DNA from: a virus
Length of the DNA stretch: 47,244 nucleotides
Direction: 5' to 3' (one strand)
Virus record (IMG/VR): IMGVR_UViG_3300048588_000078
Coordinates: 1 to 47,244 of that record
The notes beneath the pieces are model-generated. The model did no database searches and was not told the DNA's origin. It worked only from the letters and a program-made list of their open reading frames with translations. Position numbers and translations under genes: made by a program. Position 1 is the stretch's first letter, and each line of letters begins with the position of its first letter. This document shows, piece after piece, positions 17,198 to 25,907 of the stretch.

Positions 17198-19684
17198 CTA
17201 CTGTGAACTTTCCATTTGAATGTCTATCCCGAGTATGTTCATGGGCAGAGGATCTACCTGGCTGAATACAACCAGCTTGTCCTCGGCTTGATCGTAGTTG
17301 GTTGACTCCTCCAACTCGAAATTGCCGGAGAACGGCGTGGCGACTGCAGCGTCAAGAAACCCAATGTCGAACTTGCGGTCCTCAAGAACGCGCCCGTTTA
17401 CCAGCAGCCCGAGGGTGTCCTTGACTTTAACCCGCACCTTCACGACGCGCTTCTTGCGGATCAGGTTCGTCGTGCCGGTTCCGGCGAGGTTCATCGTGTT
17501 GAGCGGCATCGGCGTCAGGGTCGGTGTGTAGTTCAGACCGATCTCGATGGTTGCGCTGGCACGCTCTATCGTAGCTGCGCCAGCGGAAGGCGTTACATTC
17601 GTCAACGAGAAACCGTCAGCCCTGACACGGCACTCCTTTCCGTTGAGGTGTGACAGCCCCGTAACTGCCGTGCGCAGCGCGCCTGTGCTTATCACGGCGC
17701 AGTCTGTGTATGCTTCCGCCGACATCTGCTCAAGAAACAGGTAATCAGCCCCGGCTATCGTGCGGCGTACCGCGAACAACACATCTTCGAGGACCGCAGC
17801 CCCTGACTTGAAAAGCCCATCTGTCGTCCATCGCACCCACGCCTGGACGTTGGCCTCCCTGCGAGAGTTCAACACCGCCAGCGTGCCGTCTCCGTTGACT
17901 GCGAACACGAGGCTTATCTCGTCCTCGCGGGAGCCGTTCCACACGAACAGTTGCTTGATGTCGTTGACAAGATGTGGGGCGATAGACGATACCCCCAACG
18001 AATCGAACGAATCTTCCTCGTAGTTGTACTTGAAATCACGAACCGACTTACGGTTACGCTGGACGTACAGCGTCGAGCCGTCTATGGCCACTGGCCGCAC
18101 TTTCGCGGCCCCGTACTGCGTCTGGTTCACAGGCGCGTCGGCCGGCGTAACCGGAGTGCCTTGCTGCTTCGCGTATCTGAACTCGCCGCCGCTCGTGAAC
18201 ATCTGCAGCGACCGGCCAGCGAACAAGCCGTTTACCGCATTCAGGTTCTGCCCACGGAGCGTCGTGAAGATCGCCTCGTCGTCCAGCCCCTCGTCAACCT
18301 CGAAGGCTAATGGCGCCCCTACGATGCTTCCGAAAAGGGACTGCTGCAGGCTCTTTGTTCCGCCGAAGTACGCCCGCCCCTCGAAGAACGTAACTGTCCT
18401 CGGGTAGCCTCTCGTCGCGCTCCACGCCGGTTCTCTGCGGCTGGAGCCTGTCGTTGTCTTGGCCACGGTCACGGTGCCAGATGAACTTACAACCGTGATG
18501 CTCATCACCTCGTAGTCGTCAGCCGAATCACCGCCAAGTACGACCGTGTGCTCCCCGATGCCTGTGCGTACACACGCCACGCCGGTCGTTCCGCGCACGA
18601 TGTACAGCTTCTGCACCGCTCTCGCGATATTCTCGGAGGACGACGTGCGCTCGTCGGCGGTCGCGTCACCAGCGTACACGACGACACCGCTACGGGCGCC
18701 CTGCAATTCGATCTGGAAAGTGTCGCCCTGCTTCCACGCGCCCGCAAAGGTTATTACGTGCGTGTCGTTCGTCGGCGTCGGGGAAAGGGTGTCGTTGTAG
18801 TCGTAGCTCGGAACGCTCTCGAAGATAATCGGCGTCCGCTGGAAGTTCGTGGCGCTCTCGCGCAACAGAAACTGCGGCGGATAGTCCTCGTGGACGAGAA
18901 GCATGTTCTCCGCGTCGTTGGATGCGTCAACGCTGTCCAGATCCGCCGACAGAAAAGGCGTGGCCGTTTGGTCTACCAACACGCCGTCTTTGTATATCTG
19001 CGCCGTTCTGTCGGTCAGCGCCACGACATACCGATCCTCGGTGCTGACCTCAAACGGGATCAGCTTTACTTCCGACACAGTGCTGGTCACGTTCCACAGA
19101 TTGAATCCGTCAATCGAGATCACTGCAGCGCCCATGTCGGTTCCGCCGATCTTGGCCACCCGCCAATACCGAGCCGCCACAGGGCCTTCTCTGCGATAGG
19201 TACGCTTGTCTTGGTAGTCCACCGCCGGGAACGCGGTGCCGAGCGTCACCCACGTAATGTCGTCTGTGCTGTATTGAATGGCGAACTGCGTGCTCGTGCC
19301 GAGGTCACTGACGATTCCAACCACATCGGCGTACTGAACTGTCAGTGCGCTGGCGAGGTCGTAGTGAACCACAACATATGGGTCCGTCGTACTTACGCCC
19401 GTTGTCGTCGTGAATACCGTCGATTCGTCAACATCCTTCGCGTTGGCGGTCGTGCCACCGTTCGGCGCCGTTACCGTTGCAGATGCCGACACGTTCGAGA
19501 GTATGTTCGGCAGCGTGTCGATGTACTCAGTGCCGGGGCGGCGAGTAGCCCCTCCGAGATGGTGCAGCCGGATATTCTCGCCAACCAGCAAGCCGTTGTT
19601 GTACGCCTCTGTCTCCGTCCGCGCAGACGCCCGTGGGTCTATGACACCCGTGAGGAACGAGGACTGTACAACGTGTGACCGCAA
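17198..19684 (-). CDS. Tail tubular protein B (T7 gp12-like nozzle)
   Basis: 828-aa nozzle protein. The N-terminus (VQSSFLTGVIDPRASARTET, then NIRLHHLGGATRRPGTEYI) is the characteristic start of the family, followed by long beta-rich propeller-like sequence. Conserved late motifs are seen (NPxx-type RNRKSVRDFKYNYEEDSFDS; AWVRWTTDGLFKSGAAV). It forms the hexameric distal tail tube through which DNA leaves. The only available start is TTG immediately after the TAG of tail tubular A, consistent with coupled translation. Confidence 0.9.
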   Translation of the reverse strand: MRSHVVQSSFLTGVIDPRASARTETEAYNNGLLVGENIRLHHLGGATRRPGTEYIDTLPNILSNVSASATVTAPNGGTTANAKDVDESTVFTTTTGVSTTDPYVVVHYDLASALTVQYADVVGIVSDLGTSTQFAIQYSTDDITWVTLGTAFPAVDYQDKRTYRREGPVAARYWRVAKIGGTDMGAAVISIDGFNLWNVTSTVSEVKLIPFEVSTEDRYVVALTDRTAQIYKDGVLVDQTATPFLSADLDSVDASNDAENMLLVHEDYPPQFLLRESATNFQRTPIIFESVPSYDYNDTLSPTPTNDTHVITFAGAWKQGDTFQIELQGARSGVVVYAGDATADERTSSSENIARAVQKLYIVRGTTGVACVRTGIGEHTVVLGGDSADDYEVMSITVVSSSGTVTVAKTTTGSSRREPAWSATRGYPRTVTFFEGRAYFGGTKSLQQSLFGSIVGAPLAFEVDEGLDDEAIFTTLRGQNLNAVNGLFAGRSLQMFTSGGEFRYAKQQGTPVTPADAPVNQTQYGAAKVRPVAIDGSTLYVQRNRKSVRDFKYNYEEDSFDSLGVSSIAPHLVNDIKQLFVWNGSREDEISLVFAVNGDGTLAVLNSRREANVQAWVRWTTDGLFKSGAAVLEDVLFAVRRTIAGADYLFLEQMSAEAYTDCAVISTGALRTAVTGLSHLNGKECRVRADGFSLTNVTPSAGAATIERASATIEIGLNYTPTLTPMPLNTMNLAGTGTTNLIRKKRVVKVRVKVKDTLGLLVNGRVLEDRKFDIGFLDAAVATPFSGNFELEESTNYDQAEDKLVVFSQVDPLPMNILGIDIQMESSQ

Positions 19685-20248
19685 CTACCGAACGCCTGTG
19701 AACGGAGAGTGCTGTACCGGTGTGGCCGGCCGCCCCTGGGCGTCAGCGTACATCGCCCTGTCCCGCTGCGGCTTGTACTTCTCTTTGTTGAAGATCAGCA
19801 CCGCCTCCTTGTCCTCGGTTATCGGCTTGCACATGTCACGGGCAAGCGCGTAGACGAGGAGGATCGCGAAGTACGCGGGGACCTGGCTTATCTCTGGCTT
19901 GAACGTGTAGTCGAGTTCCACCGAGGTCATATCGGTGTACAGATGCGCCCCGTAAATCTCGTAGAGTCCAATGGGGAAAACGTACCTTGGCGCCAGCATG
20001 TCCGCGGGGAGCTGATAGGCATACGTCCACTGGTTCAACGGAACGTCAACGAGCCGAGACAATACAGCCTTCTTGGAGGCGAACCGCCACGGGTTGCTCG
20101 TCAACTCATTCTCGTAGATCAGCTCAAACAGGTTAGCGCCAACTGTCGCGCCGTAGCGGTCGTCGTCGAGGCCCTGCAGTGGCTTCTCACCAAGCAGGAT
20201 CAGCGCCTTGCTTATCAATCCTATTTTGGTGTTGACTTCGATAGCCAT
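19685..20248 (-). CDS. Tail tubular protein A (T7 gp11-like gatekeeper/adaptor)
   Basis: 187-aa protein. The family's start is clear: KIGLISKALILLGEKPLQGL then AVLSRLVDVPLNQWTYAYQL and FPIGLYEIYGAHLYTD, helices and beta strands of the ring that joins portal to nozzle. Length is typical (about 190-200 aa). ATG preceded by AGGA seven bases upstream. It lies one base after the glycosyltransferase-like gene and directly precedes tail tubular B. Confidence 0.9.
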   Translation of the reverse strand: MAIEVNTKIGLISKALILLGEKPLQGLDDDRYGATVGANLFELIYENELTSNPWRFASKKAVLSRLVDVPLNQWTYAYQLPADMLAPRYVFPIGLYEIYGAHLYTDMTSVELDYTFKPEISQVPAYFAILLVYALARDMCKPITEDKEAVLIFNKEKYKPQRDRAMYADAQGRPATPVQHSPFTGVR

Positions 20249-20875
20249 TTAATATCCTGCAACAGCGTGAAGGTAATGCTCTTTGGAGAGATCCCAAGGC
20301 CGCGGCTTCCCGTGGAAAGCGATAACGCTTGCCTCTTTCGGTACAACCTCTCCGGCTTTACGCACGTCCGCTTTGTAGCTCACGATCTTGCCGGGGAGAA
20401 CGTCCTGCCACCGATCTGCCTTTCCGTGCCAGAAGCGTTCGAGGAATCCCTGATCCCCGTGTCGTTGATGGGCTATCGCGCTCTCCGGGGAGCGCATCCA
20501 GTTCTCCCATATCTCGCTTCGGTCTTTCTCTGGGATAAGCATGGCCCCGGAGCCAATAGCGTGTGGCCGATAGAAGTCTCGCAATACTGTCAGCTTCTGT
20601 ACCGCGGCGATCTCGTCAAGCGGTCCGACGACGATGGTGTCCAGGTCCATGAACAGCAAGTCGCCTTCGATGTCTGGCCGGAAAAGCTCCATCTTCGCCC
20701 ACCACCCCGGCCAGTTGTACTGCAGCGGTATCGTATCCTCTCCGGCGATACTTTCTTCGTTGGTCAGGCAGACCGTCTCAGCGCCTGGCAGCCACTTCCG
20801 AACTTGCCGGTGCAGCGCCTGTACGTGCGCTGGCTTGAACCCTTTGCCGGTGCGGAGAACCGTTATTACCCTCAC
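20249..20875 (-). CDS. Glycosyltransferase-like protein (GT-A fold, DxD motif)
   Basis: 208-aa protein using the GTG at 20875, which has a GGAG six bases upstream; this gives the sensible N-terminus MRVITVLRTGKGFKPAHVQA. The first half looks like a nucleotide-sugar-binding GT-A fold, with WWAKMELF (about 58-65) and FMDLDTIVVG (75-84) holding the metal-binding DxD (D77, D79); then GSGAMLIPEK and GDQGFLERFW match the acceptor side of GT8/capsular-type transferases. Predicted to transfer a sugar from UDP-sugar; the acceptor is unknown. Odd location inside the virion operon, before tail tubular A. Confidence 0.68.
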   Translation of the reverse strand: MRVITVLRTGKGFKPAHVQALHRQVRKWLPGAETVCLTNEESIAGEDTIPLQYNWPGWWAKMELFRPDIEGDLLFMDLDTIVVGPLDEIAAVQKLTVLRDFYRPHAIGSGAMLIPEKDRSEIWENWMRSPESAIAHQRHGDQGFLERFWHGKADRWQDVLPGKIVSYKADVRKAGEVVPKEASVIAFHGKPRPWDLSKEHYLHAVAGY

Positions 20876-20927
20876 GACAGTCTCCACAACGCGATATGTG
20901 CCTTCGCTATCGCGTTCTCGCCCCAGC

Positions 20928-21524
20928 CTATAGCCACGGAGGGGGCTCCCCGAGAAGATCCCGGGTGTAGCCGCTCATTGAGAATACGCGGCCGTTAAAT
21001 TCCTTTGCCGCCAAACGGGCGAACTTGTCCCTATATCCCACGATCGTCCGATGCTCCTGCCTCGCCGGGTCGCCGACTCGGTGGCAGTTATGACTGATCT
21101 TGGCCCCGTTGACTGACTCGCCGGGAAAGTACCCTGATCCATCCATCGGCGCACCGCACAGAATGATCGGGTCATACCCCATCGCAAGGCCAATTCGTAC
21201 CCCCTTTCCGGCGCTTGTCGCGCCCGTTGAAACTTCAGAGCCCCACCAATCGGTGACTGATGGCGTCTCTGCTTTCCGTGAGTCGTCCATCTTGTGCCCG
21301 CTGGCGTGTAACCGCCAGGGAGGGGCGTCAGGGAAGTACCGCCTTCGCGCTCTCGCGAAGTATTCCGCCTTCTCGCGATGCCCCGCCAAAACGTGCTCCG
21401 CCTTCTCTATCGCCACACAAGCCCCGTTGACCAGCATGACGTGCGCGTCAGGGTATATTTTAAGCGCCCTCTCCACGTCGTCATGCAGGCACGGCGCGCT
21501 CCCCACAACCAGTAAAGCCCGCAT
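20928..21524 (-). CDS. DUF115/sialyltransferase-like sugar-related protein
   Basis: 198-aa protein starting at ATG 21524 with a near-perfect GGAGGG Shine-Dalgarno four bases upstream; a longer frame to 21608 crosses the terminator and is not used. The N-terminus RALLVVGSAPCLHDDVE has the 'GxGPSL'-like loop of DUF115/GT29/GT42 Rossmann proteins; later GLAMGYDPIILCGAPMDGSG and ISHNCHRVGD look like active-site loops. Together with the next glycosyltransferase-like gene it forms a two-gene sugar module. Catalytic activity is inference. Confidence 0.5.
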   Translation of the reverse strand: MRALLVVGSAPCLHDDVERALKIYPDAHVMLVNGACVAIEKAEHVLAGHREKAEYFARARRRYFPDAPPWRLHASGHKMDDSRKAETPSVTDWWGSEVSTGATSAGKGVRIGLAMGYDPIILCGAPMDGSGYFPGESVNGAKISHNCHRVGDPARQEHRTIVGYRDKFARLAAKEFNGRVFSMSGYTRDLLGEPPPWL

Positions 21525-21533
21525 CTGCCCTCC

Positions 21534-21561
21534 GTAAAGAAGGTGGGGCCGAAGCCCCACC
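21534..21561 (-). terminator. Rho-independent terminator after the small head protein gene
   Basis: On the minus strand an 8-bp GC stem (GGTGGGGC / GCCCCACC) with a TTCG tetraloop is followed by TTCTTT. It lies 16 nt beyond the stop of the 99-aa gene and just before the Shine-Dalgarno of the sugar-related gene, so it should reduce capsid-level transcription into the tail genes. Confidence 0.8.
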
Positions 21562-21576
21562 AGGTAGTCTCGACGA

Positions 21577-21876
21577 TTATTGAGAGTCGATAACCGTGAT
21601 AGATGCAAGCAAGTTGTTCGTCACGTCAACCACGCCTTCAACAGGCGGGGATGCCGTCATGTCACGCGAGTTAGCATTCACCGCGAAGATACACGGAACC
21701 CCGTTCGCCCACGCGAAGATGAAGTCGCCAACCTGCAGCTTGGCTGCGTCTTGATTAAAATAACCTTCGTCGTCGATAACCGACGCAGCATCGCCGTCCG
21801 CATACGTCCAAAGCGTAGGACCGTTGGTGTTCTGCGGGCCAACCCGTCGAATCGGATTACTCAGTTCATAAGGCAT
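21577..21876 (-). CDS. Small head protein, possible capsid decoration or fibre
   Basis: 99-aa protein just downstream of the major capsid gene and enclosed by two terminators, which suggests separately tuned, high expression. The sequence (VGPQNTNGPTLWTYADGDAA, EGYFNQDAAKLQVGDFIFA) includes a 'GYFN-AA--L-VGDFI' pattern I associate with small beta-rich proteins next to capsid genes of podoviruses. Probably a virion surface or decoration protein. ATG preceded by AGGA. Confidence 0.6.
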   Translation of the reverse strand: MPYELSNPIRRVGPQNTNGPTLWTYADGDAASVIDDEGYFNQDAAKLQVGDFIFAWANGVPCIFAVNANSRDMTASPPVEGVVDVTNNLLASITVIDSQ

Positions 21877-21899
21877 GTGTCAATTCCTCGAAAGAAGTA

Positions 21900-21930
21900 A
21901 AAAGAAGAAGCAGGCGGGCCGAAGCCCGCC
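21900..21930 (-). terminator. Rho-independent terminator after the major capsid gene
   Basis: On the minus strand a 7-bp stem (GGCGGGC / GCCCGCC) closed by TTCG is followed by TGCTTCTTCTTTTT. It begins 11 nt after the capsid stop. Capsid genes commonly carry such a partial terminator to raise capsid mRNA relative to distal genes. Confidence 0.85.
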
Positions 21931-21941
21931 CACTGGTAGGA

Positions 21942-22814
21942 TTACTCCGCGTAGTTCTGAACCTCTACGACGCCCTTGCTGTCGATGACAGCGGCGCCAG
22001 CCTTCAGAACGCCCTGCGACAGCCACGAGTACCGTTCCGGGATGAAGTCAACCCGAGTGGTGGGCTCGATAGCCGTGGCGAGGCCGACCGCGCTACGGTC
22101 GAACGCGAAGCACTGCTGGATGTTGGTGGAGATGGACGGCAGACCGCCTTCGAGCCGATCCTCAAGCACCACGAAGGTAAAGCCAAACGCCTTCTTGTTG
22201 TTGAGGTCCGCATCGACGAGGGCGCGCATGGTCTGGTAATCGGCCGAAGTAATTTCGGTCTCCGCCAGAGCGCCTTCGAGGCCAGCCGCGTTAATCAGCA
22301 TCGTGTGGTCGGCACCGATCACCTGCTGCTGCAGGAGAAGCCGCTTGGCCCGACGCAGCTTCTCAGCGTTGATCGGGCTGTTGGTGCCGCCGAGATCCTC
22401 GTCAACGGTGCCGGCAAGCGAAGTGGCTGCATCGAGGGCGTCGATAATTAGCTGATCTTCCGCACGGCCAAGGGCCATTGCGTTCGACTTCGCCAGTTCG
22501 GCGCGCTCGTCAATCGACGTTTCGGCCTGGTCGAACAGGTCGGTGTACTCGCCGATGCGCCAGTTCGACAGCGTGGCCGGGATCTTGGTGTGGGTGTAGT
22601 CCTGCGGAGTGATCTGTTCAGCAGTCGTGTGCTGGAGGGCAACGCCCTGGCCCATTTTGCGGAACTGATGCGTCTGGCCGGTAACACCACTCTTGACCTT
22701 GACCCGGCTCTTGAGAGAGCTGGAACCCTGATATGCGAGTTTGACCTCGCTGTCGTAAGATGCGATAGCCGCATTAGTAGTGGCGGAATAAGTACCGCCA
22801 AGATTGATAGACAT
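21942..22814 (-). CDS. Major capsid protein (HK97 fold)
   Basis: 290-aa protein positioned after scaffold and before the tail genes. Sequence shows the short, T7-gp10-distant podovirus capsid type: SSSLKSRVKVKSGVTGQTHQ (N-arm/E-loop area), then an a-helical spine (FDQAETSIDERAELAKSNAM, AEDQLIIDALDAATS), YQTMRALVDADLN and a C-terminal RVDFIPERYSWLSQGVLKAG typical of capsid P-domains. The ATG follows AAGGA. Strong terminator downstream fits high expression. I see no frameshift signal for a minor capsid form. Confidence 0.9.
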   Translation of the reverse strand: MSINLGGTYSATTNAAIASYDSEVKLAYQGSSSLKSRVKVKSGVTGQTHQFRKMGQGVALQHTTAEQITPQDYTHTKIPATLSNWRIGEYTDLFDQAETSIDERAELAKSNAMALGRAEDQLIIDALDAATSLAGTVDEDLGGTNSPINAEKLRRAKRLLLQQQVIGADHTMLINAAGLEGALAETEITSADYQTMRALVDADLNNKKAFGFTFVVLEDRLEGGLPSISTNIQQCFAFDRSAVGLATAIEPTTRVDFIPERYSWLSQGVLKAGAAVIDSKGVVEVQNYAE

Positions 22815-22858
22815 GTTTTGTATTCCTTAAAAAGTTGAGAGAAAAGTGTTACGGATTT

Positions 22859-23035
22859 TCACCGTCTAAGTTTGATCGGGGTCCCGTTCTTGTAACGGCC
22901 CTCTCTCACCTTCGCCCTGTGCGTAGGACTTACGGCGAAAACGTGATCCGGCTCTTGCGAGGTCCCGGATACGCTTTCGCTAAAATCTTTTACTGGTGTC
23001 CTTTGTTGTCCATGCCTAGACCTCGACCGCGCCAA
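22859..23035 (-). CDS. Small basic protein between spike and capsid genes
   Basis: 58-aa ORF with a C-terminal half that reads like real protein (FSESVSGTSQEPDHVFAVSP, then THRAKVREGRYKNGTPIKLR). No ATG exists in frame; TTG at 23035 is the likeliest start (MARSRSRHGQQRTPVKDF) and lies 20 nt inside the 3' end of the beta-helix gene. No good Shine-Dalgarno is present, so it may depend on coupling, or its 5' part may have been replaced when the beta-helix gene arrived. An ATG at 23013 is in another frame and gives only 7 codons. Confidence 0.5.
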   Translation of the reverse strand: MARSRSRHGQQRTPVKDFSESVSGTSQEPDHVFAVSPTHRAKVREGRYKNGTPIKLRR

Positions 23036-25001
23036 TGTCCGGCGTAGACGTGCTGCGGGGGTTGCCGTTGAAGTCTGTCGTCGGGATATTTGAATCCGTT
23101 GCACTTCCAACACCACTATCGAGCGGCGGGGTAGCAGCCGGGGTCATGTCTACATCGAAGTCGATAAGCTGCGTAACCACCGCCCCGCTTGTGCAGGAGT
23201 TGTAGTTCAACTGCACCGTAGTCGTTATCGTGTTGCCGCTTATAGACGCAATCCGCGCCACGAATATGCGCGGCGTCAGCGTCATCGGAATCATGATCCT
23301 GTCACCGACCGAGAAGCCGGAGGCGTCTGCCACGTTGAATGTATAGGTATCTGATGTGGATGTTGCCGAAAGCGTCGTCGTTACGCCTGTCGTGCCGAGC
23401 ATACTGGTCAGTAGCGGGTTGGCTTCGGAGCTGTTTGCATCTGGGCTGCCAGACTGCGCCTGCCACGCCGCAAGGCCGACCGTGCCAACCGCGTTGATGT
23501 ACCCCATGTTTGCCCCAGATGGGGTCGCATGGTGATAGGTATAGAACTGGTTGTAGTCACTGACTATCTCGTTACTGGCACCAGTCAACGAAGGAACAAA
23601 CACCCAACCGGAGTCAAGCGTCTGGATTCGATAGCCAGCCCCAGACGCACTGCCCGCAGTGTCTATAAAGACGTTGTTCTTGATCGTGACTGTGTTGGTG
23701 CAGGACGGGTTCGTCCCTTTCTCAAGACGGATCACGTTGGCAGCGTTGGTAATCACCGTGTTGTGGTACAGGCTGGTGTTGCTGCTCGCCTGTATTCTGG
23801 CAAACATCCGACCGCCGCCATTCGATGCATGGTCCGACGTATATGTGCCGAGAATGACCGCTATGTTGTTGTCGATCTGGTTGTTGCGGTGATCCGACGA
23901 ACTTGTGTTTGCCGCCCAATACGCGCTGTTGCCCATGTCGAAGAACCGATTACGGGTTACCCGCGTGTTCTTCATGGTCTGCCAATACTCGATCCCATTG
24001 CCGAGAATCCGCTGGAACAGACAGTCCTCAACCGTCATTCCGTCAATGAACTCCACCTCAAGTCCATTGTTGTTGCCTCCCCCGTAGTTGTCCGAGAACT
24101 CGGAGTTGCGGATATACACCTCGGTTGCGGGCACGCCAGCAGATACGCCTGCCACCTTCATGCAGTTCTGGCCGGTCGCCCCCTTCCCAACCTGTCTCGA
24201 CAACAACCCGTCTGCCGTAAACCCTGCGCCATGACTATAGAAAAGCACGTTCCCCGAATGGCTCCGCTGGACCTGAATATCTCGCAGCGTCACACCAGAA
24301 CAACCATCACCACGCAGGCAGTATTCAATACTCGTCGTCCTGACCCGGTTGGCGGCTTCCTCGGCGTTCATGTCCATCCCTGCCGGGGCGTGGACCCACA
24401 GCAGGTTGCCGCCGCCATGCACAGAATGAGTGCCCCACCAGAACGTCGCCTCGCAACGATCCATGACCGACTGCACCGGATTTGTCTGCCCATTGTTGGC
24501 CCGCTCAAAGGCAAGGTCGCCAACCCACACGGCTTGCTCTACGCCAGCACCCGGCGTTGACCAGATGTCGCCCGTCACATTCGTCCACGTCCAGCCAGAC
24601 AGCACAGACCCGTCAATGATCGCCTTCGTTGACCCCCCGTAAGTCTCTATCGACCAATTACTAGCATTGGCAATCCGCATGGCATCGTAGATCGTCTGAC
24701 CCGACTTCAGCCGAATGATCCGCCCGCCCAGATCGCCCGTCAGCGCGTTGACTTCCGTGAAGTCGTCCCACGGAGAGGCATAAGAGCCGTCACCGCCAGC
24801 GCCGAAGGACGGGTCGATGTAGTAGGCAAGACCACCACCCCCGCTATACTGCCACTGATCCGGGCCGCCGCCTGGGTCGGCCACATACGCGCCAGTGAAC
24901 TCCTGGTCCTCGTAAGTATTCTGCCACTGCGGGGGAGAGGGGGCGCCGAGCCCACCTGCGCCAACATAGGCGCCCCCTGTCTTTACCCGCCGAGTTACCA
25001 C
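23016..25001 (-). CDS. Beta-helix protein inserted between scaffold and capsid genes
   Basis: 661-aa protein starting at GTG 25001. After a Gly-rich lead (about 1-65, GGGPDQWQYSGGGGLAYYID), about 66-480 is right-handed beta-helix of the secreted pectate-lyase type (DGSYASPWDDFTEVNALTG, GGRIIRLKSGQTIYDA, VYIRNSEFSDNYGGG). The end (NIPTTDFNGNPRSTSTPDIG) matches the 'D-xG-xRxxx-xDIGAxE' end of bacterial secreted parallel-beta-helix proteins. It is out of place: T7-like phages run scaffold straight into capsid. Possibly a virion surface enzyme or recent acquisition. Confidence 0.72.
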   Translation of the reverse strand: MVTRRVKTGGAYVGAGGLGAPSPPQWQNTYEDQEFTGAYVADPGGGPDQWQYSGGGGLAYYIDPSFGAGGDGSYASPWDDFTEVNALTGDLGGRIIRLKSGQTIYDAMRIANASNWSIETYGGSTKAIIDGSVLSGWTWTNVTGDIWSTPGAGVEQAVWVGDLAFERANNGQTNPVQSVMDRCEATFWWGTHSVHGGGNLLWVHAPAGMDMNAEEAANRVRTTSIEYCLRGDGCSGVTLRDIQVQRSHSGNVLFYSHGAGFTADGLLSRQVGKGATGQNCMKVAGVSAGVPATEVYIRNSEFSDNYGGGNNNGLEVEFIDGMTVEDCLFQRILGNGIEYWQTMKNTRVTRNRFFDMGNSAYWAANTSSSDHRNNQIDNNIAVILGTYTSDHASNGGGRMFARIQASSNTSLYHNTVITNAANVIRLEKGTNPSCTNTVTIKNNVFIDTAGSASGAGYRIQTLDSGWVFVPSLTGASNEIVSDYNQFYTYHHATPSGANMGYINAVGTVGLAAWQAQSGSPDANSSEANPLLTSMLGTTGVTTTLSATSTSDTYTFNVADASGFSVGDRIMIPMTLTPRIFVARIASISGNTITTTVQLNYNSCTSGAVVTQLIDFDVDMTPAATPPLDSGVGSATDSNIPTTDFNGNPRSTSTPDIGAVEV

Positions 25002-25004
25002 TCT

Positions 25005-25898
25005 TTAAGCCGCCCGTTGAGCTGAGTTGTAGTAGTCCATACGCATCTTTTCCACCTTCGCACGATACGCTGCATCGGTCTCAAACAGCCGCTTGCCATC
25101 GGGGCCAATCTTGGCTTGCGCGGCGTTGATAGCCGCCTCGCCGCCTGGCTGTGCGGCGACTACATCTTCGCCCGGTTTCGGTAAGCGCACTTGACGCGAC
25201 TTGGCCACGACCGCTTCAATCGTCTTGAACACTGCGGCGGCGTTGGCCCCAGACGTTGCCAGCCGAAGCGTCTCGAATTCGTCTGGCTTCAGATTCGCCT
25301 TGCCCCAACTCGCGACCGCCGAGATACGCGCGTCAGCGTTCTCGCCAACCTCAGCTTTGATGACGCTGATGTCCGGGACGAGACTCGCCTCGTACTCGGC
25401 CAGCATCGTAATCGCCTCACTGAACCCTTCCTGGCTCATCTGCTTCTCGGCCGCCCACGTCTGCAGCCCCTTCAACAGCGGGTGTTCGACATCAAGCGTA
25501 CCGTCCAGATTCTCAGGCAACTTGATCTCGTACACGCCGTTCTCAGGGGCGCCAGTGAAGGCGCCGAACCGCTTCTCAAGATCGGTGTGCGCCTTGGCCT
25601 GCGCTGCAACCGTCTTGTACTTGTCGGCCTTGTACCACTCAGGGGGCTTGCCAACGCCCTTCACGCCTTCATACAGGAACCACTCGGGCTCGTCCTGGTT
25701 CGCGGCAGTGTCTGGCTTCGGTGCTTCAGGCGTCTCCACTTTCTCGGCGACTACGCCATCCGAAGCGGGGATAAGCGAGTCGGCAACCTTCTCTGCTGCA
25801 GGCGCTACTTTTTCAGCAGCAACGACAGGGGCTTTGTCATCTGTGGCTGCTGGCGTGTCCGGTACAACCGGGGCGGCAGGTGTCACTGTTTCAGTCAT
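25005..25898 (-). CDS. Capsid assembly scaffolding protein (T7 gp9-like)
   Basis: 297-aa acidic protein between portal and capsid genes. The first ~75 residues are low-complexity Ala/Pro/Val/Glu (APVVPDTPAATDDKAPVVAA), followed by EPEWFLYEGVKGVGKPPEWY, AQAKAHTDLEKRFGAFTGAP and a helical C-terminus ending KVEKMRMDYYNSAQ, as in podovirus scaffolds where the C-terminal helices contact the capsid. ATG with GAGGAAG upstream. It would be expelled or degraded on maturation. Confidence 0.88.
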   Translation of the reverse strand: MTETVTPAAPVVPDTPAATDDKAPVVAAEKVAPAAEKVADSLIPASDGVVAEKVETPEAPKPDTAANQDEPEWFLYEGVKGVGKPPEWYKADKYKTVAAQAKAHTDLEKRFGAFTGAPENGVYEIKLPENLDGTLDVEHPLLKGLQTWAAEKQMSQEGFSEAITMLAEYEASLVPDISVIKAEVGENADARISAVASWGKANLKPDEFETLRLATSGANAAAVFKTIEAVVAKSRQVRLPKPGEDVVAAQPGGEAAINAAQAKIGPDGKRLFETDAAYRAKVEKMRMDYYNSAQRAA

Positions 25899-25907
25899 AT
25901 CTTCCTC

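Noticed and set aside
18548-20998. Long plus-strand ORFs (376 and 429 codons) opposite tail tubular and glycosyltransferase genes
   Set aside because: They are antisense to well-recognised proteins, Arg/Val/His-rich, and result from GC-biased codon use; no start signals.
23529-24560. 343-codon plus-strand ORF opposite the beta-helix gene
   Set aside because: No ribosome-binding site, atypical composition, and it is antisense to a protein with clear fold signals.
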